Virus record (IMG/VR): IMGVR_UViG_3300032893_000004
Location: 1 to 64,000 of that record
Reading direction: 5' to 3' (one strand)
From: a virus
Length of the DNA stretch: 64,000 nucleotides
The notes under the pieces were generated by a model that saw only the letters and a program-made list of their open reading frames with translations, had not been told where the DNA came from and made no database searches. Shown here piece by piece: positions 16,001 through 23,058 of the stretch. The first letter of the stretch is position 1. Each line of letters starts with the position of its first letter. The position numbers and the translations under genes are program-made.

Positions 16001-18249
16001 GACGGATCCGGCCCGTAGATGTAGACCACGTCGGACTGCGGCGACGCGTTCGGAAGCGTGGAATCTCCGGCGTTACCCCAACCTTCGTCGTTCGGGTAGA
16101 TTATGATGATCTCGACGTTGACTCCGGCTGCGATGATCGACTCGATGATCTGCTGAGCATAGATCCTGCCGTTCGCGGTGCCGGTCACGAAGAAGCTGTA
16201 GTCCGATCCGTCGAGCGCTGGGGTGTAAGCCTGCGTAGCCGATATCAGAGTCACATCCTCGCCGATCTCGTGGTCGAACTGAAACCGATAAGCCGTATCC
16301 ATGATGAGCGTCGTGATCGTGCCGGCTACGATCGGCGTCGACAGGCCGGTCGTCTCGAACGCTATCTGCGATGTCGTATTGTTGAAGGTGTACACGTTCA
16401 GCGATGGTGTAGAAGTTACGGTCCACGAGCCGTTGAAGTGCAGCGTCCCGGTGATGAATACTTCCTGTCCTACTACAAGACCGTGCGGTCCGTCCGTCGT
16501 GACTGTCGCGGTGTTTCCGTTCTGGGAGATGGTCTCGATGATGACCGCTTCAGCCGAAGTCGAAGACTGAGCGGCTAGGTACGTCACCGGCGATTCCTGG
16601 TTGTCGCCGTTGAGCGAGAACAGCAGCTGTCCTTCCGCGTTCGGGAGCTGGCCCTGCACCTGGAGGGTCGACAGATTCTGGCCTGCTACGATCGCCTGTC
16701 GAAGCGTGACGTACTGAGACGTGAGAGTGTAGTTCGCGGTCGGATCCACCATGTACGCGCCCAGAAACGGGTTAACCGGGTCGTCTTCCAGCAAGATTCC
16801 TACCACCACGCCGACAACTTGAGTACTGAATACCTGACCAAATTGGTTAGGTACTCCGGTGATGCCGTGAGGAGTGGTCGTCTGAACGGTCGTAAACCCT
16901 TGTTCCCTGAAGATATCCTGGATCGTGAACGTGTTCGACCCGACAGTCAGCGTACCGCCCGAGCCGGACACGTCGTACCCGTCCTGAGCGTACCTGATCG
17001 TGAGAGGGTTCACCACTTGGATCTGAGCCGACGGGACAGTAACCGAGCCGAACGATCCGTTCAGCTCCTGCGACGTGTAGAGAAGGTGAGTGTGAGCTGA
17101 CCCGATCAGGCTGCGCTCTACTACCTGAGTAGACGCGGGCATGTATATCTTCAGCACGCCGTCGGCCGGCTCGAAGGCCAGAGCGTATCTCACCTGAGAA
17201 TACGCTGTGTTCTTGTACGGTAGGAAGAACTTCAGATCGGAGTACAACGCCTGCGTCAGCGTGATAGAGTAGTATGTCGGCGGCGAATTGGCTGGAGGAG
17301 TTGTGTTCGGCGGTATCGAAGCTAGCTGGATCGGACCTGCGAACTCAGGCACTTGTATCTCGAAGTATCCAGCCGAGGGGTTCGGAGTCGGCTGGCACGG
17401 CGAGGCTGCTGTGACGGTGAACGTCCCGTAGAAGCCGGCGTCCTGGAACTGCTCGCCGTAGATCATGACTGAGTCGCCGGGCAACACGAACGACAGAAGC
17501 GGCTGCGGACCGCCGTTCCACGAGAACCGGTACGTGTCGCCGAGATTTCGCGTGATCTGCCATACCGTCGTGTTCGAAGGCAGCATGGTCGGGCGTATGG
17601 TCGGGAACTCAAGCTCGTTCTGGATCGTCCCGCCGACTATCTCGACCAGCGAGTACGGCCCGCGAGCGCCACCGAAGATCTGAACGTACTCGTCGCCGGT
17701 GTCGAAGTCGGTGTACACCTGCGCGTACCCGTCGGATCCGAGAGATGCTATGTAGCGAGAGATCACGTCGACGATCTCTTCGGCGGTCGCCGCCGACGGA
17801 TCCAGAAACTCGTCTCCTACCAGTGTCAAGATATTGGTCACACCATTTTCCAGCACGAATCGGAGGTCGTCGCCTGCCTTGAACGAGTACGGCGCAGCTA
17901 CGCCGGAGATGGTGGTAGCTCGGGTTGCCTGGTCGCCGTAGAAGGCTGCAAGCACGGCGTGGATCGCATCCGTGATCAGCTTCTCTTGGACGATCGTGAT
18001 ACCCATCTCGCTGAACGCGAAGTCGGCCATGCCTAAGTCGCCAGGTCTGACGACGCCCTTCGCGGCGAGCAGCTGGTCTAGGTAGACGCCGGAGCTGGTC
18101 GAGATCGTCAGCTGGTCGGTGACGGCTACGGACAGCTGATCCTGCGCTTCGAGCTGGTCAGAGATGGATTCGAAGAATGCCTGCGCGTTCGGCCCGTCTA
18201 CGAAATCAGAGATAAATTGTCGGAATTGTTGATATCTTGAGAGAGCCAC
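15997..18249 (-). CDS. Large tail/baseplate structural protein (750 aa)
   Basis: The N-terminal 60 residues are helical and contain a SDQLEAQDQLSVAVTDQLT segment. The rest is Thr/Ser/Gly-rich beta structure with two HG(L/I)-type repeats, near residue 463 (TTTPHGITG) and near 590 (TTDGPHGLVVGQEVFITG), of the same type as in the 1605- and 2184-residue proteins. This shared module suggests all three belong to the same tail-tip assembly. Start ATG in GTGAACAGTGGCTCTC; no strong ribosome binding site, but the long structured leader upstream (18250-18400) could control access. Role beyond virion structure not determinable. Confidence 0.7.
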   Translation of the reverse strand: MALSRYQQFRQFISDFVDGPNAQAFFESISDQLEAQDQLSVAVTDQLTISTSSGVYLDQLLAAKGVVRPGDLGMADFAFSEMGITIVQEKLITDAIHAVLAAFYGDQATRATTISGVAAPYSFKAGDDLRFVLENGVTNILTLVGDEFLDPSAATAEEIVDVISRYIASLGSDGYAQVYTDFDTGDEYVQIFGGARGPYSLVEIVGGTIQNELEFPTIRPTMLPSNTTVWQITRNLGDTYRFSWNGGPQPLLSFVLPGDSVMIYGEQFQDAGFYGTFTVTAASPCQPTPNPSAGYFEIQVPEFAGPIQLASIPPNTTPPANSPPTYYSITLTQALYSDLKFFLPYKNTAYSQVRYALAFEPADGVLKIYMPASTQVVERSLIGSAHTHLLYTSQELNGSFGSVTVPSAQIQVVNPLTIRYAQDGYDVSGSGGTLTVGSNTFTIQDIFREQGFTTVQTTTPHGITGVPNQFGQVFSTQVVGVVVGILLEDDPVNPFLGAYMVDPTANYTLTSQYVTLRQAIVAGQNLSTLQVQGQLPNAEGQLLFSLNGDNQESPVTYLAAQSSTSAEAVIIETISQNGNTATVTTDGPHGLVVGQEVFITGTLHFNGSWTVTSTPSLNVYTFNNTTSQIAFETTGLSTPIVAGTITTLIMDTAYRFQFDHEIGEDVTLISATQAYTPALDGSDYSFFVTGTANGRIYAQQIIESIIAAGVNVEIIIIYPNDEGWGNAGDSTLPNASPQSDVVYIYGPDPS

Positions 18250-18400
18250 TGTTCACCTATTAGAGGCGAGACCGGCTGGACTACCCAACACCTCCGCTAA
18301 CCCGGTTTCTTGGCGGGCTCTGCCGCGCCTGGATCGATCGGCACCGGACGGGCGGTAGCCTCTCCAGAACGGGCTATTGAGCTACGGTCTCTTTAATTGA
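18250..18400 (-). ncRNA. Structured 5' leader RNA of the 750-residue tail gene (candidate)
   Basis: A transcript starting just after the CCTAATCT element at 18401 would carry about 140 nt before the tail gene ATG. Its ends pair perfectly as GAGACCG (18391-18385 on the minus strand) with CGGTCTC (18274-18268), closing a domain that also holds CCGC/GCGG and GTTGG/CCAGC helices. Such a folded leader could regulate translation or be processed into a separate RNA. I cannot match it to a named riboswitch or ribozyme. Confidence 0.4.
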
Positions 18401-18408
18401 AGATTAGG
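18401..18408 (-). promoter_or_regulatory. CCTAATCT late-type promoter element
   Basis: Minus-strand CCTAATCT placed between two structured RNA domains. It would start a transcript whose first bases form the closing stem of the leader RNA ahead of the 750-residue tail gene. Confidence 0.6.
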
Positions 18409-18410
18409 GT

Positions 18411-18476
18411 CCGACTCCGACCGTGTGAACCCGCTGTGTACAGCGTTTTTAAGATTCAAGCCCCAGTCGGAGTCGG
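18411..18476 (-). ncRNA. Long perfect stem-loop downstream of the tmRNA (candidate)
   Basis: CCGACTCCGAC (18411-18421) and GTCGGAGTCGG (18466-18476) form an 11-bp perfect stem around a 44-nt loop with a nested CGCTG/CAGCG hairpin. On the plus strand the inner hairpin is followed by five Ts, a terminator-like layout for antisense transcription. It lies between the tmRNA and the next late promoter, so it may cap or stabilise the 3' end of the tmRNA transcript. Confidence 0.4.
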
Positions 18477-18490
18477 CGTAAAAGATAAAA

Positions 18491-18605
18491 ATAGTTGAGG
18501 ACCCATACAAAACTCGGTCGACGTACCGTTTACGAAAAAAGGGACTCGCCGGACATGGCACTACCCAATCGTCTACCTGGGCTATAAGAGCGTCACCTCA
18601 ACTAT
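18491..18605 (-). ncRNA. 115-nt RNA domain closed by a 10-bp stem, next to the tmRNA (candidate)
   Basis: ATAGTTGAGG (18491-18500) and CCTCAACTAT (18596-18605) pair perfectly over 10 bp. Inside, on the minus strand, are a GCCCA/TGGGT helix with a GGTAGACGAT loop and a CGGT/ACCG hairpin. It begins 14 nt after the tmRNA CCA end and should be on the same primary transcript. The D-arm-like GCCCAGGTAGA resembles tRNA, but there is no T-arm, so I do not call a tRNA. It may be part of a larger ornate phage RNA. Confidence 0.45.
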
Positions 18606-18618
18606 CCAAAACCAAAAA

Positions 18619-19048
18619 TGGTGGAACTGGCGGGAATCGAACCCGCGTCCATAAGAAGCTCCGATGCCAGTCTACACGCGTAGCCCTGCATATTTATCGT
18701 CTCCGGGCTAAGACTAGGGCGACCGGCTAAGGTCACCTCCACCACCCCGTATTTTTCAACGACTACGGGAAAGAGCCGGACTGCCGTTTTTCGTTCCCAG
18801 TTCGGCGACTGGGTTCCGCCTGATTTATCGTGGTGCGGCTGCGCTTCCACTATCGCATCTGGGTTACAGTCTGCTGCGAGAGACCGCCGATTCTGCCTTC
18901 TGGACTTCCTCGGTCCTTACCGCCGTTTTTAGGCAGCGGCTTGGAATTCGTATTCGTTGTCGAATACTGTTTGGGCTTTTTACGTGGCCAGCCCACCACG
19001 GCGTGCGTAACATCTTCGCTGATCCCATGTCGAAGCCAGATCAGTCCC
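18619..19048 (-). ncRNA. ssrA: Transfer-messenger RNA (tmRNA), phage-encoded, 430 nt
   Basis: The 5' end GGGACTG and the 3' CAGTTCC pair as the tRNA-like acceptor stem, followed by an encoded ACCA. The 3' domain has GGACGCGGGTTCGATTCCC, the tmRNA T-arm signature, and the conserved GGCTACGCGTGTAGA precedes it. After the 5' segment GGCCACGTAAAAAGCC comes the tag frame: GAC AAC GAA TAC GAA TTC CAA GCC GCT GCC TAA (18961-18929), encoding DNEYEFQAAA after the tmRNA-borne alanine. The exact resume codon is inferred by alignment with the E. coli layout and could be off by one codon. tmRNA with SmpB rescues stalled ribosomes and tags the product for proteolysis. The open frames across this region are shadows. 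Transcribed from the CCTAATCT element 7 nt upstream, so expression is probably late. Confidence 0.95.
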
Positions 19049-19055
19049 ATCTAAG

Positions 19056-19085
19056 AGATTAGGCTAGAATGTGAAAGTTGTCAAC
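19056..19085 (-). promoter_or_regulatory. tmRNA promoter: CCTAATCT element with TTGACA -35
   Basis: Minus-strand CCTAATCT (19063-19056) ends 7 nt before the mature tmRNA 5' G, the distance expected for a -10 box. Here alone a perfect TTGACA lies 17 bp upstream of TAATCT, overlapping the end of the neighbouring gene, so host sigma70 might also use this promoter. This site calibrates the other copies of the motif. Confidence 0.75.
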
Positions 19086-19314
19086 CGAGAATATCGTCCA
19101 TCGCGTCGGCAACCTTGGGAAGATCGTCGTAGTAGACCTCCTCGTACACGGCTCCGGAAAGCTTGTCGAGCTTGGCGACCAGATCGCCCTCGGCGATGAC
19201 CTTGACCTTCACACCGTTGACTCCGCCTTTAGTATGAGCGTCCGTGATCCATTTCGGATACTCGGGCGTCTGAATCTCGACTACTAGAGTAACTATTCTA
19301 CCGACGTTGCTCAT
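19081..19314 (-). CDS. Hypothetical phage protein (77 aa)
   Basis: Alpha/beta protein with KGGVNGVKVKVIAEGDLVAKL in the centre and an acidic C-terminal helix. The ATG overlaps the previous stop by 4 nt. Its last codons lie within the tmRNA -35 region. No family recognised. Confidence 0.65.
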   Translation of the reverse strand: MSNVGRIVTLVVEIQTPEYPKWITDAHTKGGVNGVKVKVIAEGDLVAKLDKLSGAVYEEVYYDDLPKVADAMDDILG

Positions 19315-19550
19315 GACCGTTCGCTCGGATATTCTTCTTTGATGGTCTGTAAAACAGACTCAAGCGACAAAACCAGGACCTCGTAGTTGAGATTCCGGGC
19401 GTACTGGAGGGCGTCGTAGATCCTGCCTTGCTGGAGATACTCGATCAACTTCGGATCGTACGGACCGGATCGGACGCAGTAGTCGATTATCGGCTTGCCG
19501 AGTTCTACCCCGCGAGCGACCTTCTCCTTGATGATGCGTGCGTAGCTCAC
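19311..19550 (-). CDS. Hypothetical helical phage protein (79 aa), GTG start
   Basis: GTG start in a GTGA overlap with the MazG-like gene. Fully helical, alternating hydrophobic and charged residues (IKEKVARGVELGKPIIDY, YDALQYARNLNYEVLVL). No motif identified. Confidence 0.6.
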   Translation of the reverse strand: MSYARIIKEKVARGVELGKPIIDYCVRSGPYDPKLIEYLQQGRIYDALQYARNLNYEVLVLSLESVLQTIKEEYPSERS

Positions 19551-19819
19551 TTGCGATCTCGCTCTTCGTTACAGATCTCGATCATGAAGCGGATAGCCAT
19601 GGCGGCTACCTGCTTTGCTTCTTTGCGAAGATCTTCCAGGTTCCGATTCTTCTGTTTCTGGAACACGATGGCTTCTAGTTCGCGAAACTCTTCGGCGATA
19701 ACTCCGTATCCCTCGTGAGCAGAGTTCATAGGAGGCCAGTTCTTCATGGCATTGTCGAGTTCGGATTCCACATCCCGAAGAGCTAGCGTCTTAAGTGTCG
19801 GTAATTTTATAGTACTCAT
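19547..19819 (-). CDS. MazG-like nucleotide pyrophosphohydrolase-type protein (90 aa)
   Basis: The central MNSAHEGYGVIAEEFRELE followed by KEAKQVAAMAIRFM matches the helical pattern of small phage MazG-like or all-alpha NTP pyrophosphohydrolases, in which an EExxE helix and a later acidic helix bind Mg2+. Here the second helix has KEAKQVAAMA with the usual acidic residue partly conserved, so activity is uncertain. Such enzymes hydrolyse (d)NTPs or lower alarmone effects during infection. 4-nt overlaps on both sides put it in a coupled operon. Confidence 0.6.
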   Translation of the reverse strand: MSTIKLPTLKTLALRDVESELDNAMKNWPPMNSAHEGYGVIAEEFRELEAIVFQKQKNRNLEDLRKEAKQVAAMAIRFMIEICNEERDRK

Positions 19820-20088
19820 CGGATATACCTCTCTACTTGTTTGTACCAGCCGAACAGCACAGCTGGTACGGTTACTCGTTCCACATCTAGTTCGAAGTAG
19901 ATGGGCATCATCTCGGCCGTAACTGTGACGTGCTCGGGCGCGAACTTCTGATCCGTTTCTATCTTGACGCGGTAGTAGTTTAGGATCGAGTCGTATTCTC
20001 GGACCACGGCCGGAGTCTTAGCGTACACGTCGTGCTTGTCTCGGAAAGCAGGCGTGGTTAGAAGTCTGGTCCCCACAGCGTACTTCAT
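19816..20088 (-). CDS. Hypothetical phage protein (90 aa)
   Basis: Basic beta-rich protein with a REYDSILNYYRVKIETD segment resembling an SH3-like barrel of five short strands. ATG overlaps the previous stop as ATGA. No family assigned. Confidence 0.6.
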   Translation of the reverse strand: MKYAVGTRLLTTPAFRDKHDVYAKTPAVVREYDSILNYYRVKIETDQKFAPEHVTVTAEMMPIYFELDVERVTVPAVLFGWYKQVERYIR

Positions 20089-20375
20089 TCCATCTCCTTC
20101 AGCGCGTCGTTCGATGATTTGACCAGCGAGTAAAAGGATATCGCAGCGTTTTCACCTACGTCGAAGCTTGTGTGATGAACCCCGTCTTCGTCCACGGCTC
20201 GGATCTGATAGATTCCTTCGTCGATCTTAACCACTTCTGTAACTGTCTTGGTGCCGTACGAATCTCGGCCGAACGCACCGCACAGGTAGCCGTACAGTTC
20301 GGCACCAGGCGAAACCTGCTCTCGGGCGCATGATTCCGTCGAATATTTTGCCTCCCGCTGCATCAGTTTAATCAC
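20085..20375 (-). CDS. Hypothetical phage protein (96 aa), GTG start
   Basis: GTG in a GTGA overlap; an ATG four codons later is an alternative start. Beta-rich middle (VTEVVKIDEGIYQIRAVDEDG) and a helical end. Two or three cysteines without a metal-binding spacing. Unknown function. Confidence 0.6.
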   Translation of the reverse strand: MIKLMQREAKYSTESCAREQVSPGAELYGYLCGAFGRDSYGTKTVTEVVKIDEGIYQIRAVDEDGVHHTSFDVGENAAISFYSLVKSSNDALKEME

Positions 20376-20638
20376 ACTTCAACCACCGGGACATCTACCC
20401 ACTCGGACACAGGATTGCCGCCGTTGCCGGGAACGGTGAAGATCTCGTCCGTCTCTACGACTTCCTGCTGGAGAGTGTCGATCTTATAGGACATGCCGTC
20501 GCCGTCGTAGTCGGTGACAGTCTGTCGCTTGATGCGGAAGTTGTTCGTCTTCGTCTTGATGCGGTTAGGCTTAGCTGCCGGTCCGTTGACGGTCATTGCG
20601 ATATCTCCGTCACCATCTGTGAATATACCCTCGCCCAT
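20372..20638 (-). CDS. Hypothetical acidic protein (88 aa)
   Basis: The frame extends 51 nt further, but AGGAGGATAC places the start at the ATG of MGEGIFTDGDGD. The N-terminus is a DGDGD-type acidic loop that could bind calcium; the remainder is beta-rich (NFRIKRQTVTDYDGDG). It ends VSEWVDVPVVEV. First gene after a 52-bp gap. No family recognised. Confidence 0.6.
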   Translation of the reverse strand: MGEGIFTDGDGDIAMTVNGPAAKPNRIKTKTNNFRIKRQTVTDYDGDGMSYKIDTLQQEVVETDEIFTVPGNGGNPVSEWVDVPVVEV

Positions 20639-20690
20639 GTATCCTCCTGGGAATGTGTGTAAGCTACCATCGAAACGGCAACCCGTCAAG

Positions 20691-21191
20691 CTACTGCGAT
20701 CGCGTCGTACCTTCGACCGAGAAGTGCGTCAGGCCTCTGGCAGATGGATAGACTTTCTCGAACGCGTCGATCGCTTCCTGGTTCGAAGATAGCAGGAATG
20801 TAACTTCTACGTCCATCATGTCCGAGAATACCCGCTTGTACGCCGCGAGACGGTGGTTACCGTCGATCACGACCCAGCAGTGCTTCGTCCAGTCCCACAT
20901 CACCTTGATAGGATCCAGAGGAATGCCTTCGGCGTTGTAGATCGCGATCTTAGCTTCGAGTTCGTCCACCCAACCGGGGTAGTTGATGTCATGCGACGGC
21001 TTGATCAGGCCGAGCTGGAGCCTTCCATTGATGGCGGTCAGCTTGTACTCGGTCGTTATATGGGCGATGTGCATGATGTCACGGCGGTAGGCAACATCCC
21101 AGAAGAATCGGCTGATCGCGTAGTACTTTCGTTTGTGCACTTCCCGACGGGCCGACCGGTACCACCATTGAAAGAACTTGGCGTACCTCAC
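20691..21191 (-). CDS. ParB-like nuclease-fold protein (166 aa)
   Basis: The motif VVIDGNHRLAAYKR (residues 107-120) is the ParB/sulfiredoxin-fold signature (DGNHRLxA), which binds a phosphate or nucleotide in this family. A basic N-terminus (FFQWWYRSARREVHKRKYY) precedes it. Phages carry small stand-alone ParB-like proteins whose activities range from DNA nicking to regulation; there is no HTH domain here, so a partition role is unlikely. GTG start coupled to the previous stop. Confidence 0.75.
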   Translation of the reverse strand: MRYAKFFQWWYRSARREVHKRKYYAISRFFWDVAYRRDIMHIAHITTEYKLTAINGRLQLGLIKPSHDINYPGWVDELEAKIAIYNAEGIPLDPIKVMWDWTKHCWVVIDGNHRLAAYKRVFSDMMDVEVTFLLSSNQEAIDAFEKVYPSARGLTHFSVEGTTRSQ

Positions 21192-21415
21192 TCAGGTCTT
21201 CCTTCGAAAGCTGGCGCAGCGTATATAGTTGCGATCTTGTATCCTCCGACGAATTTAAGCATTTCTTTTCGGCCAGCGTAGAATGTTTCGAGACTTGTTC
21301 GGTCTTTTAGAAAAATTTTCACTTCCATCTGGCTGTGGCCGATATCTTTGAGATGAATCATGCTTATGTGATCCGCATCGATGAACAAGTTGTTCGGTAC
21401 CTCGATTAAACGCAT
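21188..21415 (-). CDS. Hypothetical phage protein (75 aa)
   Basis: Start at the ATG of MRLIEVPNNLFIDADHI, 7 nt after AAGGAG; the frame is open further upstream but without a ribosome binding site. Beta-rich with a C-terminal VGGYKIATIY strand. First gene of this minus-strand unit, facing away from the plus-strand operon at 21660. No CCTAATCT element is present here. Confidence 0.6.
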   Translation of the reverse strand: MRLIEVPNNLFIDADHISMIHLKDIGHSQMEVKIFLKDRTSLETFYAGRKEMLKFVGGYKIATIYAAPAFEGRPE

Positions 21416-21624
21416 TTCTTCTCCTTGTGTGAACTTCTGGACGGTTTTAGGGTTCCGGTGTGTTCGCACATCGTCAGGCCACAACGCCCGCTAGTCGCCT
21501 ACAATCCTCGGTATTTGTGCCTCCCGAGGGTATGTCCGGATTCTGTGTTCCGGTCCGCCCATCAGTTCTAAGATAAGCTACCTGTTCGGTTAGGCCTTGT
21601 CAAGCGTTTCAGAATAGCGCACAT

Positions 21625-21653
21625 TTGACTGGTCGACCGCGATGCGGTACAGT
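21625..21653 (+). promoter_or_regulatory. Sigma70-like promoter of the second plus-strand operon
   Basis: TTGACT (21625-21630) and TACAGT (21648-21653), 17 bp apart. The predicted transcription start falls at about 21660, the A of the first ATG, so the mRNA would be leaderless. The rest of the divergent gap 21416-21659 shows a CCTCGG/CCGAGG inverted repeat (around 21510-21535) but no other clear signal. Confidence 0.65.
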
Positions 21654-21659
21654 GACGTG

Positions 21660-21989
21660 ATGAGAGTTCCTTTCGGATTGAAATTCTGGCGTAAGACCCC
21701 GTTCGAGGTTGACAGCGGCGGCATCTATACGGTACCTGTGGCGGGTAAATATCAAGTAAAATCCGAGAGTTACAGGTACCGTGCTACCGGCAAGTTCGAG
21801 GTCATACCGAACCCGAAGCACAGCTTCTGGATGCCGTGGCGACCTAAGACGATCACCCGCGAGATATTCGAAGAGATCAAAGAGCGCGAGATCGGCGAGA
21901 TCAGGCTCTACAAGGCCGGCGAATCGATCAATCTGGAAGATTTCGACAATAAAGTAAAACCAGGAGAAGACGATGGCAGCGGACAATAA
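21660..21989 (+). CDS. Hypothetical phage protein (109 aa), likely leaderless
   Basis: The frame also has an ATG at 21642, but that lies inside the promoter, upstream of the -10 end; the ATG at 21660 coincides with the predicted transcription start. Basic beta-rich first half (FWRKTPFEVDSGGIYTVPVAGKY), acidic helical second half. No family recognised. It overlaps the next gene by 17 nt. Confidence 0.65.
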   Translation: MRVPFGLKFWRKTPFEVDSGGIYTVPVAGKYQVKSESYRYRATGKFEVIPNPKHSFWMPWRPKTITREIFEEIKEREIGEIRLYKAGESINLEDFDNKVKPGEDDGSGQ

Positions 21990-22158
21990 GTTGATTACAC
22001 TGACGAAACACCTCGAACAGGTTAGATCGCGGCTCACGTCCGGCTTGGTTCCAGATCGACAGAAGAACCGGGCCGCCGCGTACCGGGAGTGGCTCAAGCT
22101 TGAAGTAAAGCGGACCGAGAAGAAGTTCGAAGGTCTCAAACCCGGAGGCGTCAAATGA
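21973..22158 (+). CDS. Hypothetical basic helical protein (61 aa)
   Basis: Lysine/arginine-rich helices (LEQVRSRLTSGLVPDRQKNRAA) ending in GLKPGGVK. ATG after AGGAGAAGACG. No motif beyond helical propensity. Coupled to its downstream neighbour by an ATGA overlap. Confidence 0.6.
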   Translation: MAADNKLITLTKHLEQVRSRLTSGLVPDRQKNRAAAYREWLKLEVKRTEKKFEGLKPGGVK

Positions 22159-22373
22159 AGCTCTACACGTTCAACTTCCCAGGCCTTGCTCTGGGCGGAG
22201 TAGTCAAGATAATCGCCGGGAACGAAGCGGCCGCCAGAAGACTGGCTATCAAAGAAATCGTAAACGATAAGTCTTTCTACTCGGCCATTCCGGACGAGCA
22301 GATCGAATTGGTTTTCGTGCAGGACGCTCCGCCTCGGGCGTTCGTAGTCCACTACGATAACGGAGATTATTAG
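22155..22373 (+). CDS. Hypothetical phage protein (72 aa)
   Basis: Starts MKLYTFNFPGLALGGVVKI; alternating strands and one helix (NEAAARRLAIKEIV) suggest a small alpha/beta fold. Alanine-rich helix followed by an acidic strand. Function unknown. Confidence 0.6.
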   Translation: MKLYTFNFPGLALGGVVKIIAGNEAAARRLAIKEIVNDKSFYSAIPDEQIELVFVQDAPPRAFVVHYDNGDY

Positions 22374-22601
22374 ATGGAAAACCTCGCTTTAGAGCCCATG
22401 CTGCGCGACTTCTTGCTAGGATCGATATGGATCTGCCTGATGCTCGGCCTCTGCCAAGGGGCTGATGTGGTCAAATTCCTAGACTGGTACCGGCACCGGA
22501 CGATATCCCGAGACTCGCGCAAGCTCGAACGGAAGAGAAGGAAGTTCGCTCTCAGAGCCGCAAAACTCGCAGAGAGAAAGGCGGCGCGGCTTGGCAAATG
22601 A
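22374..22601 (+). CDS. Small membrane protein with basic tail (75 aa)
   Basis: One hydrophobic helix (FLLGSIWICLMLGLCQGA) followed by a very basic cytoplasmic-type tail (RKLERKRRKFALRAAKLAERK). ATG abuts the previous stop. Inner-membrane location is likely by the positive-inside pattern; no function assigned. Confidence 0.6.
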   Translation: MENLALEPMLRDFLLGSIWICLMLGLCQGADVVKFLDWYRHRTISRDSRKLERKRRKFALRAAKLAERKAARLGK

Positions 22602-22809
22602 AATTAAGTTCTGGGTATTCTTGGAGATGAAGAGTGGCACGCGCCACAAGATCAAAGTCAACGCTTCCGCTGACGATCTCGGCCGTGCGCTAAGCGGTAT
22701 CGACCAAACCTGGAGAGATCCTGCAGCAGTCGGCTATGTGATGTTCGGAGGCAAGTACTTCAGTTCTGGCGACGTGGCTGCGTACTGGACCAAGAAGAGA
22801 TGGTTCTGA
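22591..22809 (+). CDS. Hypothetical phage protein (72 aa), TTG start
   Basis: TTG start inside the end of the previous gene; GGCGGCGCGGC upstream is a poor ribosome binding site. Beta-rich with a GYVMFGGKYFSSGDVAAYW segment. The downstream bases carry the next promoter, so this is the last gene of its sub-operon. Unknown function. Confidence 0.55.
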   Translation: MANEIKFWVFLEMKSGTRHKIKVNASADDLGRALSGIDQTWRDPAAVGYVMFGGKYFSSGDVAAYWTKKRWF

Positions 22810-22813
22810 TCTA

Positions 22814-22843
22814 TTGACGGAACAGTATCACAAGTGATATGCT
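22814..22843 (+). promoter_or_regulatory. Sigma70-like promoter before the HTH gene
   Basis: TTGACG (22814-22819) and TATGCT (22838-22843) with an 18-bp spacer. The leader before the GTG at 22855 would be only about 5 nt, with GGGAGG partly upstream of the start site. Confidence 0.55.
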
Positions 22844-22854
22844 AGGGAGGCGTC

Positions 22855-23058
22855 GTGGACAGTTATCAGTTTCGAGACACAGTCAAAGCTTTTGTGGCGG
22901 CCGGCGACCTGCGCGACAAGGTTCTCGCAGAGGAGTTCGAAGTCGCGGAATCCACCGTAGCCAGGTGGGCGACCGGACACGCTCGTCCTAACTGGCGTGT
23001 GATGCGCGAAATCGTCGCTTTCATCGAGAGGTACGTCGATGCCCTCGAACAGTCGTAA
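22855..23058 (+). CDS. Small HTH (Cro/XRE-like) DNA-binding protein (67 aa), GTG start
   Basis: The helix-turn-helix is LAEEFEVAESTVARWATGHARPN (about residues 23-45): an XRE-type pair with the typical W-x-x-G-x-x-x-P turn. No effector domain. A 67-residue protein with its own promoter is well placed to be an autoregulated phage repressor or transcription switch. Another HTH gene of similar type occurs at 35153. Overlaps the next gene by 20 nt. Confidence 0.7.
   Translation: MDSYQFRDTVKAFVAAGDLRDKVLAEEFEVAESTVARWATGHARPNWRVMREIVAFIERYVDALEQS

Noticed and set aside
18491-18605. tRNA gene
   Set aside because: The 10-bp closing stem and GCCCAGGTAGA look tRNA-like, but there is no GGTTCGANNCC T-arm, no anticodon arm of proper size, and the element is too long.
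18602-19050. Two minus-strand open frames of 82 and 66 codons
   Set aside because: They cover the tmRNA; the RNA signatures fully explain the sequence and neither frame has a ribosome binding site.
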